Assembly: GCA_015063445.1 (NCBI GenBank)
Contig: SVUD01000055.1
Span: 1 to 10,063 of the forward strand
Length of the DNA stretch: 10,063 nucleotides
Reading direction: 5' to 3'
From: Oscillospiraceae bacterium
GTDB lineage: Bacteria > Bacillota_A > Clostridia > Oscillospirales > CAG-272
The translations under genes and the position numbers were made by a program. Of this stretch, positions 1-8,135 are shown piece after piece. Positions within the stretch are counted from its first letter, which is position 1, and every line of letters starts with the position of its first letter. The notes under the pieces were generated by a model, which was given only the letters and a program-made list of their open reading frames with translations, did no database searches and was not told the DNA's origin.

Positions 1-250
1 CGGGGCAGTCAACGTGAGCGTAGTGACGATTTGCAGTTTCGTACTCAACGTGTCTGGAGTTGATTGTGATACCACGAGCTCTTTCCTCGGGGCAGTTGTC
101 GATCTGGCTGTAATCAAGGAACTCAGAACCGTTGATGAGGGAGAGAGTCTTGGTGATTGCAGCAGTAAGAGTGGTCTTACCGTGGTCAACGTGACCGATT
201 GTACCGATATTAACATGGGGTTTTGTTCTTTCGAATTTAGCCTTTGCCAT
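1..250 (-). CDS. tuf: Elongation factor Tu (partial, N-terminal 83 residues)
   Basis: EF-Tu is the GTPase that delivers aminoacyl-tRNA to the ribosomal A site. Translating the minus strand from the ATG at 250-248 gives a protein starting [16 protein letters not shown]. The G1 P-loop GHVDHGKT is at residues 19-26 and the switch I motif RGITIN at 59-64. The frame stays open to the window edge, where the G3 motif has just begun (VDCP). About 83 of some 400 residues are present, and the 3' part lies outside the window. An AAGGAGG ribosome binding site at 260-266 sits 9 nt before the ATG. It is the last visible gene of the str operon, 102 nt downstream of fusA, the usual order in bacteria. No separate promoter was recognised in that spacer. 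The identity is not in doubt. Confidence 0.97.
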   Translation of the reverse strand, partial: MAKAKFERTKPHVNIGTIGHVDHGKTTLTAAITKTLSLINGSEFLDYSQIDNCPEERARGITINSRHVEYETANRHYAHVDCP

Positions 251-311
251 TTTAAATATCCTCCTTGGATTTTTATTTTAATTTTTATTTTTTTATTTGT
301 TTTAGCCGTTC

Positions 312-322
312 TGCCTTCGGCA
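312..322. repeat. Short hairpin TGCC-TTC-GGCA in the fusA-tuf spacer
   Basis: A 4-bp stem with a TTC loop lies between fusA and tuf. The same 11 bases occur at 10016-10026 inside the hairpin array downstream of guaA, so this may be a solitary unit of that family. There is no T-tract directly after it on the minus strand, so it does not look like a terminator. A match of this length could be chance. Confidence 0.3.
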
Positions 323-352
323 AAAAGCAGACACGGGGTTAACCTAAACTAA

Positions 353-2473
353 TTATTTAGCTCTGGTCTTAATGATTTCTTCCTGAATATTCTTCGGAAC
401 ATCCTGGAATCCATCGGGCTCCATTACGTAAACAGCGCGTCCCTGAGAACGAGAACGAAGGCTGGTCGCGTAACCGAACATCTGAGCAAGCGGAACGTGA
501 GCGTAAATTCTGGATACGCCTGTTGCTATCTGCTCCATAGAATCCATCTGACCACGGCGGGAGTTGATATCACCGATGATATCGCCCATGTAGTCGTCGG
601 GAGTGGTAACGGAAACCTTCATGATAGGCTCGGTAAGAACGGGATCAGCACGTCTCATAGCTTCCTTGAATGCCATAGAACCGGCAATCTTGAACGCCAT
701 TTCCGAAGAGTCAACCTCGTGGTAAGAACCATCATAAAGAGTAACCTTAACGTCTACTACGTTATAACCTGCAAGTACACCTGCCTGCATAGCGCCCTGA
801 ATACCTGCGTCAACCGCGGGAATGTATTCCTTAGGAATAGCGCCTCCCGTTACGGAGTTGATGAACTCGTAGCCCTTACCGGTTTCGTTAGGCTCAATAG
901 TGATCTTAACGTGACCGTACTGACCCTTACCACCTGACTGACGAGCATACTTGGTATCCTGGTCAACCTTCTTACGAATGGTTTCCTTATATGCAACCTG
1001 AGGAGCACCGATATTAGCCTCTACCTTGAACTCACGAAGAAGTCTGTCAACGATAATTTCAAGGTGGAGCTCACCCATTCCGGCGATGATCGTTTGACCG
1101 GTCTCATCATCGGTATAGGTTCTGAAAGTGGGGTCTTCCTCTGCGAGCTTCGAGAGAGCGATACCCATTTTCTCCTGACCTGCTTTAGTCTTAGGCTCGA
1201 TAGCCTGACGGATAACGGGTTCGGGGAATACCATCGACTCAAGGATGATGGGGTGCTTCTCATCGCAGAAGGTATCACCTGTAGTTGTATTCTTAACGCC
1301 TACAACCGCTGCGATATCACCTGCATAGCAAACGTCGATATCAGCTCTTTCGTTTGCGTGCATCTGAAGAATACGTCCGAATCTTTCATCTGCATCCTTA
1401 GTAGAGTTATAAACTGCTGTACCCTTCTGAACTGCGCCGGAGTAAACTCTGAAGAAGCAGAGCTTTCCAACGAAGGGGTCAGTCATAATCTTGAATGCAA
1501 GAGCGGAGAAGGGCTCGTCGTCGCTTGCGTGACGAACGTCTGCTTCACCTGTTTCAGGGTTAACACCCTTAATTGCTTCAATGTCTGTGGGAGCGGGCAT
1601 ATACTCGATGATATTATCGAGAAGCTTCTGTACTCCCTTGTTCTTATAAGAAGTACCGCAGCAAACGGGAATAATGTCGTTTGCGATAGTAGCTTTTCTA
1701 AGAGCTGCTTTAAGCTCGTCTACGGTAATTTCTTCTTCCATGATATAACGGTCCATAAGCTCTTCATCGGTTTCGCAAATAGACTCGATCATGTTTTTGC
1801 GGTACTCTTCTGCGAGTTCCTTCATATTTTCGGGAATCTCTTCAACTCTCATGTCTTTACCAAGGTCGTCGTAATATACGTCAGCCTTCATCTCCATAAG
1901 GTCGATGATACCGCGGAAGGAGCTTTCCGCTCCGATAGGAAGCTGCACGGGAACTGCGTTCGCGCGAAGTCTTTCCTTAATCATTTTAACAACGCGGAAG
2001 AAATCCGCACCCATAATGTCCATCTTGTTGATGTAGCACATTCTGGGAACCTTATACTCGTTTGCCTGGTTCCAAACGGTTTCAGTCTGAGGCTCAACAC
2101 CGCCCTTTGCGCAAAGAACGGTTACAGAGCCGTCGAGAACTCTAAGAGATCTCTGAACCTCAACGGTAAAGTCAACGTGACCGGGGGTATCGATGATATT
2201 TACTCTGTACTTGTTAGCCTTTGCAGCCTCAACGTCGTTCTGGAACTGGGTAGGAACCCAATAGCAAGTAGTAGCTGCAGAAGTAATTGTAATACCTCTT
2301 TCCTGCTCCTGCGCCATCCAGTCCATCGTAGCGGAACCATCGTGAGTTTCACCTATGCGGTGAGTTTTACCGGTATAAAAAAGGATACGTTCTGTCGTTG
2401 TAGTCTTACCGGCATCGATGTGAGCCATGATACCGATGTTTCTTGTTTTTTCAAGCGAATACTCTCTTGGCAT
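353..2473 (-). CDS. fusA: Elongation factor G
   Basis: EF-G is the cytoplasmic GTPase that drives ribosomal translocation and, with RRF, ribosome recycling. The 706-residue product matches the usual length (about 700). The G-domain motifs are clear: G1 AHIDAGKT at 17-24, switch I region [12 protein letters not shown] at 58-69, G3 DTPGH at 95-99 and G4 NKMD at 149-152. Between switch I and G3 there are roughly seven more residues than in E. coli EF-G. Later segments also fit, including the domain IV stretch [11 protein letters not shown] and the C-terminal region [10 protein letters not shown]. The ATG at 2473-2471 has an AAGGAG site 11 nt upstream. It lies 28 nt downstream of rpsG, so the two are surely co-transcribed. 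Long open frames on the opposite strand here are shadows of this gene. Confidence 0.98.
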   Translation of the reverse strand: MPREYSLEKTRNIGIMAHIDAGKTTTTERILFYTGKTHRIGETHDGSATMDWMAQEQERGITITSAATTCYWVPTQFQNDVEAAKANKYRVNIIDTPGHVDFTVEVQRSLRVLDGSVTVLCAKGGVEPQTETVWNQANEYKVPRMCYINKMDIMGADFFRVVKMIKERLRANAVPVQLPIGAESSFRGIIDLMEMKADVYYDDLGKDMRVEEIPENMKELAEEYRKNMIESICETDEELMDRYIMEEEITVDELKAALRKATIANDIIPVCCGTSYKNKGVQKLLDNIIEYMPAPTDIEAIKGVNPETGEADVRHASDDEPFSALAFKIMTDPFVGKLCFFRVYSGAVQKGTAVYNSTKDADERFGRILQMHANERADIDVCYAGDIAAVVGVKNTTTGDTFCDEKHPIILESMVFPEPVIRQAIEPKTKAGQEKMGIALSKLAEEDPTFRTYTDDETGQTIIAGMGELHLEIIVDRLLREFKVEANIGAPQVAYKETIRKKVDQDTKYARQSGGKGQYGHVKITIEPNETGKGYEFINSVTGGAIPKEYIPAVDAGIQGAMQAGVLAGYNVVDVKVTLYDGSYHEVDSSEMAFKIAGSMAFKEAMRRADPVLTEPIMKVSVTTPDDYMGDIIGDINSRRGQMDSMEQIATGVSRIYAHVPLAQMFGYATSLRSRSQGRAVYVMEPDGFQDVPKNIQEEIIKTRAK

Positions 2474-2501
2474 GAAACTTTTTTCTCCTTCTTTATACTA
2501 A

Positions 2502-3002
<501 letters not shown>

Positions 3003-3131
3003 TCATAGGTACTCGAATATTTTTTCAATTCGTTAGTGCTCGTCTTGTAATATAGATGGGTTTAGGAAAATCTAAACAACTTTAACATCACAGCACGTTA
3101 GCACATGTTTGTCCGAAATCGTACCTTTTAA

Positions 3132-3545
3132 TTATTTCTTCGGACGCTTTGCTCCGTACTTGGAGCGGCTCTGCTTACGGTTTGCAACACCCTGAGTATC
3201 AAGGGTACCACGAATAATGTGATAACGTACACCGGGAAGGTCACGAACACGGCCACCACGAATGAGAACAACAGAGTGCTCCTGAAGGTTGTGACCGATA
3301 CCGGGAATGTAAGAAGTTGCTTCCATTCCGTTGGTAAGTCTTACTCTGGCGATCTTACGAAGAGCCGAGTTAGGCTTCTTGGGTGTTACGGTAGTAACCT
3401 TAGTGCAAACGCCTCTCTTCTGGGGCGAGGTCTTATCTGTAGCTTCGTTACGGAGAGTATTGAAGCCTCTCTGGAGTACGGGAGTCTTGGACTTGTACGC
3501 CTTGTCGCTACGACCTTTTTTTACGAGCTGGTTAAATGTTGGCAT
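3132..3545 (-). CDS. rpsL: 30S ribosomal protein S12
   Basis: S12 sits at the decoding centre and affects translational accuracy. The 137-residue product has the approximately 13-residue insertion near residues 26-39 that separates Firmicute S12 from the 124-residue E. coli protein. Conserved segments are SPQKRGVCT (40-48), [11 protein letters not shown] (54-64), GHNLQEHSV (84-92) and the basic C-terminus. K56 matches E. coli K43 and is retained. The position matching E. coli K88 is Arg here (R101, codon CGT at 3245-3243). D102, the residue that RimO methylthiolates in E. coli, is retained. The ATG has an AAGGAGG site at 3552-3558, 6 nt upstream. This is the first gene of the operon, and no rpoC or L7Ae-like gene precedes it. 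Confidence 0.98.
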   Translation of the reverse strand: MPTFNQLVKKGRSDKAYKSKTPVLQRGFNTLRNEATDKTSPQKRGVCTKVTTVTPKKPNSALRKIARVRLTNGMEATSYIPGIGHNLQEHSVVLIRGGRVRDLPGVRYHIIRGTLDTQGVANRKQSRSKYGAKRPKK

Positions 3546-3659
3546 GATTTTCCTCCTTCTTCAAAACATTATTTGCAACGCGCCCTTGCTAATGCCACGC
3601 GGGCACGACGCTTATACTAACGTCAAAAGGGCATACTTCACCCTCTTGATCGATAATAC
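3546..3659 (-). promoter_or_regulatory. Structured 5' leader of the str operon
   Basis: About 110 nt separate the inferred transcription start from the rpsL ATG. On the minus strand three stem-loops can be drawn. Stem 1 spans 3647-3625, 7 bp with one G-U and a 9-nt loop. Stem 2 spans 3624-3607, 6 bp with one G-U. Stem 3 pairs CGTGCCC (3607-3601) with GGGCGCG (3585-3579), 7 bp with one G-U. A smaller TGCC/GGCA hairpin (3605-3593) uses part of stem 3, so the two exclude each other. The rpsL ribosome binding site follows at 3558-3552. The pairing is seen in the sequence. A regulatory role, such as feedback by a ribosomal protein, is only inferred, and I match it to no known RNA family. Confidence 0.45.
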
Positions 3660-3665
3660 CGATAT

Positions 3666-3694
3666 ATTGTAACATTTAGACCGACAATTGTCAA
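3666..3694 (-). promoter_or_regulatory. Sigma-70/SigA-type promoter of the str operon
   Basis: On the minus strand TTGACA (3694-3689) is followed by a 17-nt spacer and TACAAT (3671-3666), with a TGn extended -10 just before the -10 box. This is close to consensus and correctly placed for rpsL-rpsG-fusA-tuf, with a start near 3659. Because it lies within a non-coding spacer, the operon appears to be transcribed independently of the upstream acetyltransferase operon. Confidence 0.85.
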
Positions 3695-3861
3695 TAGTTT
3701 TTTGATTTTTTTACTTTTTGCAAAAAAAAGAGGTTATCGAACTTTATAGATTTTGTACATTTTTCACTAATATATTCATAATTATATAATATATTGTGCG
3801 GCATAGAACGAGCGTTCCCTTCATTGCGCGATTTTCTTTGCGTCAAAATACACTGCCTGTA
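3695..3861. other. A+T-rich spacer between the acetyltransferase gene and the str promoter
   Basis: Together with the str leader and promoter this makes a gene-free stretch of 316 bases. Apart from those two elements I see only A+T-rich sequence. A minus-strand T8 tract (3729-3722) could help end transcription of the two-component operon, but the preceding hairpin is too weak (3-4 bp) to call a terminator with confidence. The short open frames here have no ribosome binding site or recognisable product. Confidence 0.5.
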
Positions 3862-4764
3862 TTAAGCAATTTTGAATTCAAACACCGTTTTATCGATCTC
3901 TTTTTTACCCGAAGAAAATTTAGAAAGCAATCTGAGAGACGGCTCGTTTTCATTTTTAACCTCGGCTATCACCTTTTTCAAGCCCAAGCTCTCAGCTATA
4001 CCCAGAAGCCCTTTAAGGATTTTCGTACCAATCCCTCTTCCGTGATACTCGGGAAGAACTCTGAACGAAAGACACGCATTTCCTCTGCCGTCAAACGCAT
4101 ATAACGCGCCTTCGCCGACGAATACGTTCTCACCGCCTTCGTATATGGTTGCGGCAAACGTCATTGATTCGCTTCTTTCGAACTCATCCTTTGCATTTTT
4201 TATAAAATCAATTCCGTTTCCATTTGGTATATCATCAAGAATATTGTAGCCAAAATGACAATTTAAGTTTTCATTTTTGAGTAATTTCTCATATTCAGCG
4301 GCGTAAGAATCAGCAAATTCACCGAGGTAAACATCATCAGAAAGAATTTCCGGCAAATATTCGCATTCCATGCATTCGGTAATTATTCTTACCGCCAACG
4401 TTCCGTCCTCATCCTCGCCGAGAGAATATTTTTCCGCACCTCTGAGCATAAGCTCGAGTACGCACGGGTCTATGCCAACTACCGTTTCGGGAATAGCCTC
4501 GGCTACGCAGTAATCGGTTATGGCTTTAAAAGCCGCGGCTTCGTCCGCATCCTCTGAAATGGGAAACGGAGCATCAAAATGATACCCCGCTTCATCGGAA
4601 TAGTACCGAAGAATGATACAGCCTGCGAAAAACGAAAATTTTACCTCGAAATTTCCAAAATCGTATTCAGATTCAACAAACTCGCTTAACGCCTCTTTTT
4701 CATTATCTCCGATATGCGAAAATGTTTTGTAAAACTCCGTATTGTCAACAAATTTAAGCTTCAT
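3862..4764 (-). CDS. GNAT-family N-acetyltransferase, last gene of a two-component operon
   Basis: The C-terminal third is a GNAT fold. The acetyl-CoA pyrophosphate-binding motif A is seen as FRVLPEYHGRGIGTKIL (234-250, with the R/Q-x-x-G-x-G/A pattern at HGRGIG), and NENEPSLRLLSKF (271-283) fits motif B. Such enzymes transfer an acetyl group from acetyl-CoA to an amine, but the substrate cannot be told. Residues 1 to about 150 are acidic, have no motif I recognise and may be a second, degenerate GNAT-like or substrate domain. No signal peptide or membrane segment is visible, so it is probably cytoplasmic. The ATG at 4764 lies inside the end of the kinase gene. The frames overlap by 11 nt and a GGAG stands 10 nt before the ATG, which suggests translational coupling. 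I assign no gene name. Confidence 0.8.
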   Translation of the reverse strand: MKLKFVDNTEFYKTFSHIGDNEKEALSEFVESEYDFGNFEVKFSFFAGCIILRYYSDEAGYHFDAPFPISEDADEAAAFKAITDYCVAEAIPETVVGIDPCVLELMLRGAEKYSLGEDEDGTLAVRIITECMECEYLPEILSDDVYLGEFADSYAAEYEKLLKNENLNCHFGYNILDDIPNGNGIDFIKNAKDEFERSESMTFAATIYEGGENVFVGEGALYAFDGRGNACLSFRVLPEYHGRGIGTKILKGLLGIAESLGLKKVIAEVKNENEPSLRLLSKFSSGKKEIDKTVFEFKIA

Positions 4765-6643
4765 TTTCTACACGCTCCGTACCTTTAGTGACAGGAAGGA
4801 CGATTTTCACTGTAAATATTTCACTGTTTTCTTCCGCGCCGGTATATTCAAAATCAGCCCCCATAGCCTCACAAAGTCTTTTACAGGTTTTGAGACCTAC
4901 GTTGTTGCTTTCCGCTTCATCGCTTTCTTTTGAAATCTTATTTGAAACGGTTACTGAAATTTTGCCGTTCTCCATACACGAGCCTATACGGATTTTTTCG
5001 TTCTTATCAGCATATTTATAAATATTCGAAAATACGTTATCGACAACTCTCATCATTTGCGGCGCATCGGTTGAAACATAGATATCCGTGTCGATATTTT
5101 CCACACCGTCCGCATCGACCGAATATCCTTTTTCGCTAAGCAAAAGCAAGTGCTCAACAAAAAGCTGATCAAAGAGCGTTTTCGCGCTGTATTCTGCCGT
5201 TTCCACCTTGATATCTCCACCAAAAACAAGGAAATATCTGAACATATCATCGGATAGGTTCTTCAATCGCATGGTGGTTGTTTCCGACGCTTTTATATAC
5301 TCCTGCATATTCTTATCATCAGTCGAGTTTTTCATTACGTCGAGATATCCAAGCAAAACGGTAAGAGGAGTTCTGATATCGTGTGACATCGAGGTTATCA
5401 GCTCGGTATTGGCGTTAATCGCCTCCTTCTCCTTTTTGATGCTCTGCATCATAGAGCTTCTCATTTCCTCAACGTTACGGGTAAGCTCGGCAAGCTCGTT
5501 ATCGCCCTTTCTTGTTTTTATGGGTGAGTTCATATCAACTTCGTAAACCCTCGTAACGTCCTTGGCAAGAACAGATATCTTACTTATAATGTTCTGGAAA
5601 TAAAGCATCAAAACAATTATTAGAATTAACACGCCCACTACGATGGATAATATATTCGCGGCATCGTAGTATAAATATTCGGTATAATCGGCAATAGATA
5701 CAAGAAGCGATCCGTCACTCATTTCAAGAGGCAGCTGTCCGTTATCCTTTGCGGATTCTATTATTTCCTCACGCGAAGGATACTGTATAGTAATTCCTCC
5801 TCCGGCCGAGTTATTATCCTTATCGGGTTTTTTATCGGGCTCCTTGTTTTCTCCCGAGTCTTGCCCGGGCTTCTGATCTGTGTTCTGTCCCGGCTCTTCA
5901 TCGGATTTATCGCCTGACTCTTGATCAGCATTATCTCCAGGATTCTCACCGGGATTCTCACCGGGGTTCTCGTCGGGGTTCTCGCCAGGATTCTCGTCGG
6001 GGTTCTCACCGGGATTCTCACCGGGGTTCTCGCCGGGATTCTCACCGGGATTCTCGTCGGGGTTCTCGCCGGGATTCTCACCGGGATTCTCGTCGGGGTT
6101 CTCACCGGGATTCTCACCGGGATTCTCGCCGGGATTCTCGCTCGGGTTCTCTTCAGGCTCTTGATCGGATGGTTTTTCCGTGGTATTATCGTCTCCTCCG
6201 CCCGTGTTATCCTCGTTCGAGTCTTCTCCTTCGTTTTTATCCTCGACGTTACCTCCGCCCGACGTACCGCCGGACTCAGAATCGGTGCCATTTTTGCCAT
6301 CTTCGGGCACTATTACACTACTGTCAAAGAAAAGAACTTCATCTTTGTATATGAATAAATATATATTTCTGTTACCTGCAACCCACCGTAGTATTTCAGC
6401 GGTATCCTCCGAAGAAAGATTATTTTGGTCAACAAAACTTTGCAAATCATTTACATAATCGTGATAGCGGCGATTTCTTGACTCAGTAGAATTGTAGGTA
6501 TTATTTATCCAGTTTTTGAATATTACATTTGTTAAAAATGCAGAACCAGCAGCTAAGCTTATCGCTATAACGATTGCCATAAGCATTCCTACTCGCAGCG
6601 ATTTGAAGGTCTTTTTCCACAGTTCTTTAAAAAACTTAATCAA
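4754..6643 (-). CDS. Membrane sensor histidine kinase with an extracellular ENPG-repeat region
   Basis: This is the sensor of a two-component system, 629 residues long. TM1 is at about 20-42, followed by a large extracellular part (43-329), TM2 at about 330-349, a HAMP-like linker (350-400), a HisKA domain with H-box SMSHDIRTPLT (phospho-acceptor H421), and an ATPase domain from about 525. The N-box is seen as DNVFSN (535-540). The ATP-lid region is unusual: there is no clear DxGxG D-box, only VSNKISKESDEAESNNVGLKTC (566-587), although GLKTC may serve as a G-box. The extracellular part is acidic and holds 18 tandem tetrapeptides (165-236). The start is a TTG at 6643, 7 nt after AAAGGGG, overlapping the regulator stop by 8 nt. 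A start at M20 would remove the cytoplasmic N-terminus. The stimulus is unknown. Confidence 0.9.
   Translation of the reverse strand: MIKFFKELWKKTFKSLRVGMLMAIVIAISLAAGSAFLTNVIFKNWINNTYNSTESRNRRYHDYVNDLQSFVDQNNLSSEDTAEILRWVAGNRNIYLFIYKDEVLFFDSSVIVPEDGKNGTDSESGGTSGGGNVEDKNEGEDSNEDNTGGGDDNTTEKPSDQEPEENPSENPGENPGENPGENPDENPGENPGENPDENPGENPGENPGENPGENPDENPGENPDENPGENPGENPGDNADQESGDKSDEEPGQNTDQKPGQDSGENKEPDKKPDKDNNSAGGGITIQYPSREEIIESAKDNGQLPLEMSDGSLLVSIADYTEYLYYDAANILSIVVGVLILIIVLMLYFQNIISKISVLAKDVTRVYEVDMNSPIKTRKGDNELAELTRNVEEMRSSMMQSIKKEKEAINANTELITSMSHDIRTPLTVLLGYLDVMKNSTDDKNMQEYIKASETTTMRLKNLSDDMFRYFLVFGGDIKVETAEYSAKTLFDQLFVEHLLLLSEKGYSVDADGVENIDTDIYVSTDAPQMMRVVDNVFSNIYKYADKNEKIRIGSCMENGKISVTVSNKISKESDEAESNNVGLKTCKRLCEAMGADFEYTGAEENSEIFTVKIVLPVTKGTERVENEA
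5936..6151 (-). repeat. 12-bp minisatellite, 18 units, coding for ENPG/ENPD tetrapeptides
   Basis: Eighteen consecutive 12-bp units encode kinase residues 165-236: thirteen ENPG, four ENPD and one ENPS. The DNA units differ at the Asn (AAC/AAT), Pro and Gly/Asp codons, so the protein repeat is more uniform than the DNA. The unit is a multiple of three, so gain or loss of copies keeps the frame. Weaker P, G, D and E-rich sequence flanks it on both sides (about residues 116-164 and 237-283). Confidence 0.95.
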
Positions 6644-7328
6644 TCTGGTACCCCTTTCCCCAAATCGTTCTTATGACCTTTGGAGCAGACGGCGTATCTT
6701 CGAGCTTGCGGCGCAAATTAAGCATATGCACCGTTACCGTGTTACTTGACGACGGCAAAGGCATCTCCCCCCAAACAGATTCATAAAGCTCGTCCGAGCT
6801 TACCGCTCTGCCACGGTTTGTTGCAAGATAAAGCAAAAGATCCATTTCCTTATCACGTATATCTATGGGCTCTCCAAACTTAAACACATCACGCGTTTCC
6901 GGATTTATCATAATTCCAAATCCAAGCTTGATAGCATTTCCCGATACGCTGCTCTTTGAGTTATAATGCTTATATCTTCTGGTCAAAGCATCAACCTTCA
7001 TTATAAGTTCTTTGGCACTGAATGGCTTTACTATATAATCATCTCCACCGCTGCCGTACGCATTTTCCTTATCCATATCAAGCGATTTTGCGGTAAGAAA
7101 CAACACGGGTACCGCTGAAAAGTTTCTGATTTTCTTAACAGCTTCAATTCCCGAAAGCTTCGGCATCATAATATCCATAATGCAAAGATCGAACGAATTA
7201 TCATCCGTCAGTGTGAGTACAGCTTCTTCTCCATCCTTAGCCTCGACAACAGTATGCCCATGACTTTTGAGAAGTAACCTTAATACTTTTCTTATTTCCA
7301 TTTCATCATCTGTTATAAGTATTTTCAC
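6636..7328 (-). CDS. OmpR/PhoB-family response regulator
   Basis: This is a DNA-binding response regulator, partner of the kinase just downstream. I chose the GTG at 7328-7326: GGAGG at 7337-7341 sits 8 nt upstream, and the product then begins (M)KILITDDE, the usual receiver-domain start, at 230 residues. The first in-frame ATG (7379) would add 17 unrelated residues and lies upstream of that ribosome binding site. The receiver has acidic D7/D8, phospho-acceptor D52 (MDIMMP), T79 (LTAK) and K101 (VKPF). The C-terminal winged helix shows KEMDLLLYLATNRGRAVSSDELYESVWG and ends in VIRTIWGKGYQI, typical of the OmpR/VanR type. Its target genes are unknown; regulation of its own operon is plausible but not shown. 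Confidence 0.95.
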   Translation of the reverse strand: MKILITDDEMEIRKVLRLLLKSHGHTVVEAKDGEEAVLTLTDDNSFDLCIMDIMMPKLSGIEAVKKIRNFSAVPVLFLTAKSLDMDKENAYGSGGDDYIVKPFSAKELIMKVDALTRRYKHYNSKSSVSGNAIKLGFGIMINPETRDVFKFGEPIDIRDKEMDLLLYLATNRGRAVSSDELYESVWGEMPLPSSSNTVTVHMLNLRRKLEDTPSAPKVIRTIWGKGYQID

Positions 7329-7369
7329 AAAACGATCCTCCGAATACACTTTGTTGCGTTCTACCCTAT

Positions 7370-7398
7370 ATTTTAACATAAGCCTGTGCGGTTTGCAA
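7370..7398 (-). promoter_or_regulatory. Promoter of the regulator-kinase-acetyltransferase operon
   Basis: On the minus strand TTGCAA (7398-7393), a 17-nt spacer, and TAAAAT (7375-7370) preceded by a TG extended -10. The -35 matches 4 of 6 consensus bases and the -10 matches 5 of 6. The predicted start near 7363 gives a short leader of about 35 nt before the GTG. The weak -35 would suit an activated or modestly expressed operon, but that is inference. Confidence 0.6.
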
Positions 7399-7482
7399 GT
7401 ATGATTTGTTAACTTTATCGCCTTATAAAATTAAAGATTATTAAAACTAGGCCAATAAAAACACATTATGACTTCGGGCGGC

Positions 7483-7516
7483 AAAAAGCGAGACCGTCGA
7501 AAAACGACAGTCTCGC
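7483..7516 (-). terminator. Intrinsic terminator of the perR-rubrerythrin unit
   Basis: On the minus strand GCGAGAC-T-GTCG (7516-7505) pairs with CGAC-G-GTCTCGC (7499-7488). This makes a 12-bp stem with one T-G wobble and a 5-nt loop, followed directly by TTTTT (7487-7483). It lies 42 bases after the rubrerythrin stop codon. In the plus direction the central pair becomes C-A and the T-run is interrupted, so it acts mainly on minus-strand transcription. Confidence 0.92.
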
Positions 7517-7557
7517 CTTTATTTATAGCTTAAATCTAATTTTTTATTCTATGAGAA

Positions 7558-8091
7558 TTAATAGTTCTCTTTTCTAACCTCGAAGAAGCTCTGAGGATGA
7601 GCGCATACGGGACAAGCAAGAGGAGCCTTAAGACCCATTACAAGATGTCCGCAGTTGCGGCACTCCCACATAGTCATCTCGCCCTTAGCGAATACCTGCT
7701 GCATCTCAACGTTGGAAAGAAGCTTACGATATCTTTCCTCATGCGACTTCTCTATAGCCGCAACCATTCTGAACTGAGCCGCAAGAGCCTTGAAGCCCTC
7801 TTCTTCAGCTTCCTTTGCAAAGGTATCGTACATATCGGTCCACTCATAGTTCTCGCCCTCTGCTGCCGCAAGAAGATTTGCCGCGGTAGTTCCAAGTCCG
7901 CCGAGAGCCTTAAACCAAAGCTTAGCGTGTTCCTTTTCGTTGTTTGCGGTTTCCTCAAAAATAGCCGCAATCTGCTCATAGCCTTCCTTCTTAGCTACAG
8001 ATGCGAAATAGGTATACTTGTTTCTCGCCTGAGACTCGCCTGCGAAGGCGGTCATAAGATTCTGTTCTGTTTTAGTTCCCTTGAGTTCCAT
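7558..8091 (-). CDS. rbr: Rubrerythrin (peroxide-reducing diiron protein)
   Basis: Rubrerythrin reduces hydrogen peroxide to water in the cytoplasm of anaerobes, taking electrons through a rubredoxin domain. The 177-residue product has the ferritin-like four-helix domain first: the helix with FAGES (E19), ExxH at E52-H55, the KEAEEEGF helix with E94 and E97, and a second ExxH at E114-H117. The C-terminal rubredoxin domain carries CRNCG (C144, C147) and CPVCAH (C160, C163). All diiron and FeS4 ligand positions I can identify are present. AAGGAG at 8100-8105 precedes the ATG. The gene starts 44 nt after the perR stop with no promoter visible between them, and the strong terminator follows, so the two genes probably form one transcript under PerR control. 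Confidence 0.96.
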   Translation of the reverse strand: MELKGTKTEQNLMTAFAGESQARNKYTYFASVAKKEGYEQIAAIFEETANNEKEHAKLWFKALGGLGTTAANLLAAAEGENYEWTDMYDTFAKEAEEEGFKALAAQFRMVAAIEKSHEERYRKLLSNVEMQQVFAKGEMTMWECRNCGHLVMGLKAPLACPVCAHPQSFFEVRKENY

Positions 8092-8135
8092 TTTAAATTC
8101 TCCTTAAATGAATTGTTTATTTATTTTTATTTTGA

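Noticed and set aside
3722..3750. Intrinsic terminator after the GNAT gene
   Set aside because: There is a T8 tract on the minus strand, but the preceding sequence gives only a 3-4 bp stem with mismatches.
5936..6151. CRISPR-like array
   Set aside because: The units are 12 bp and contiguous, without spacers, and lie in frame inside a kinase gene.
5921..6358. Plus-strand frame coding a hydrophobic ILTG/VLAG repeat protein
   Set aside because: It is the reverse reading of the kinase minisatellite. The repeat alone keeps it open, and there is no supporting start context.
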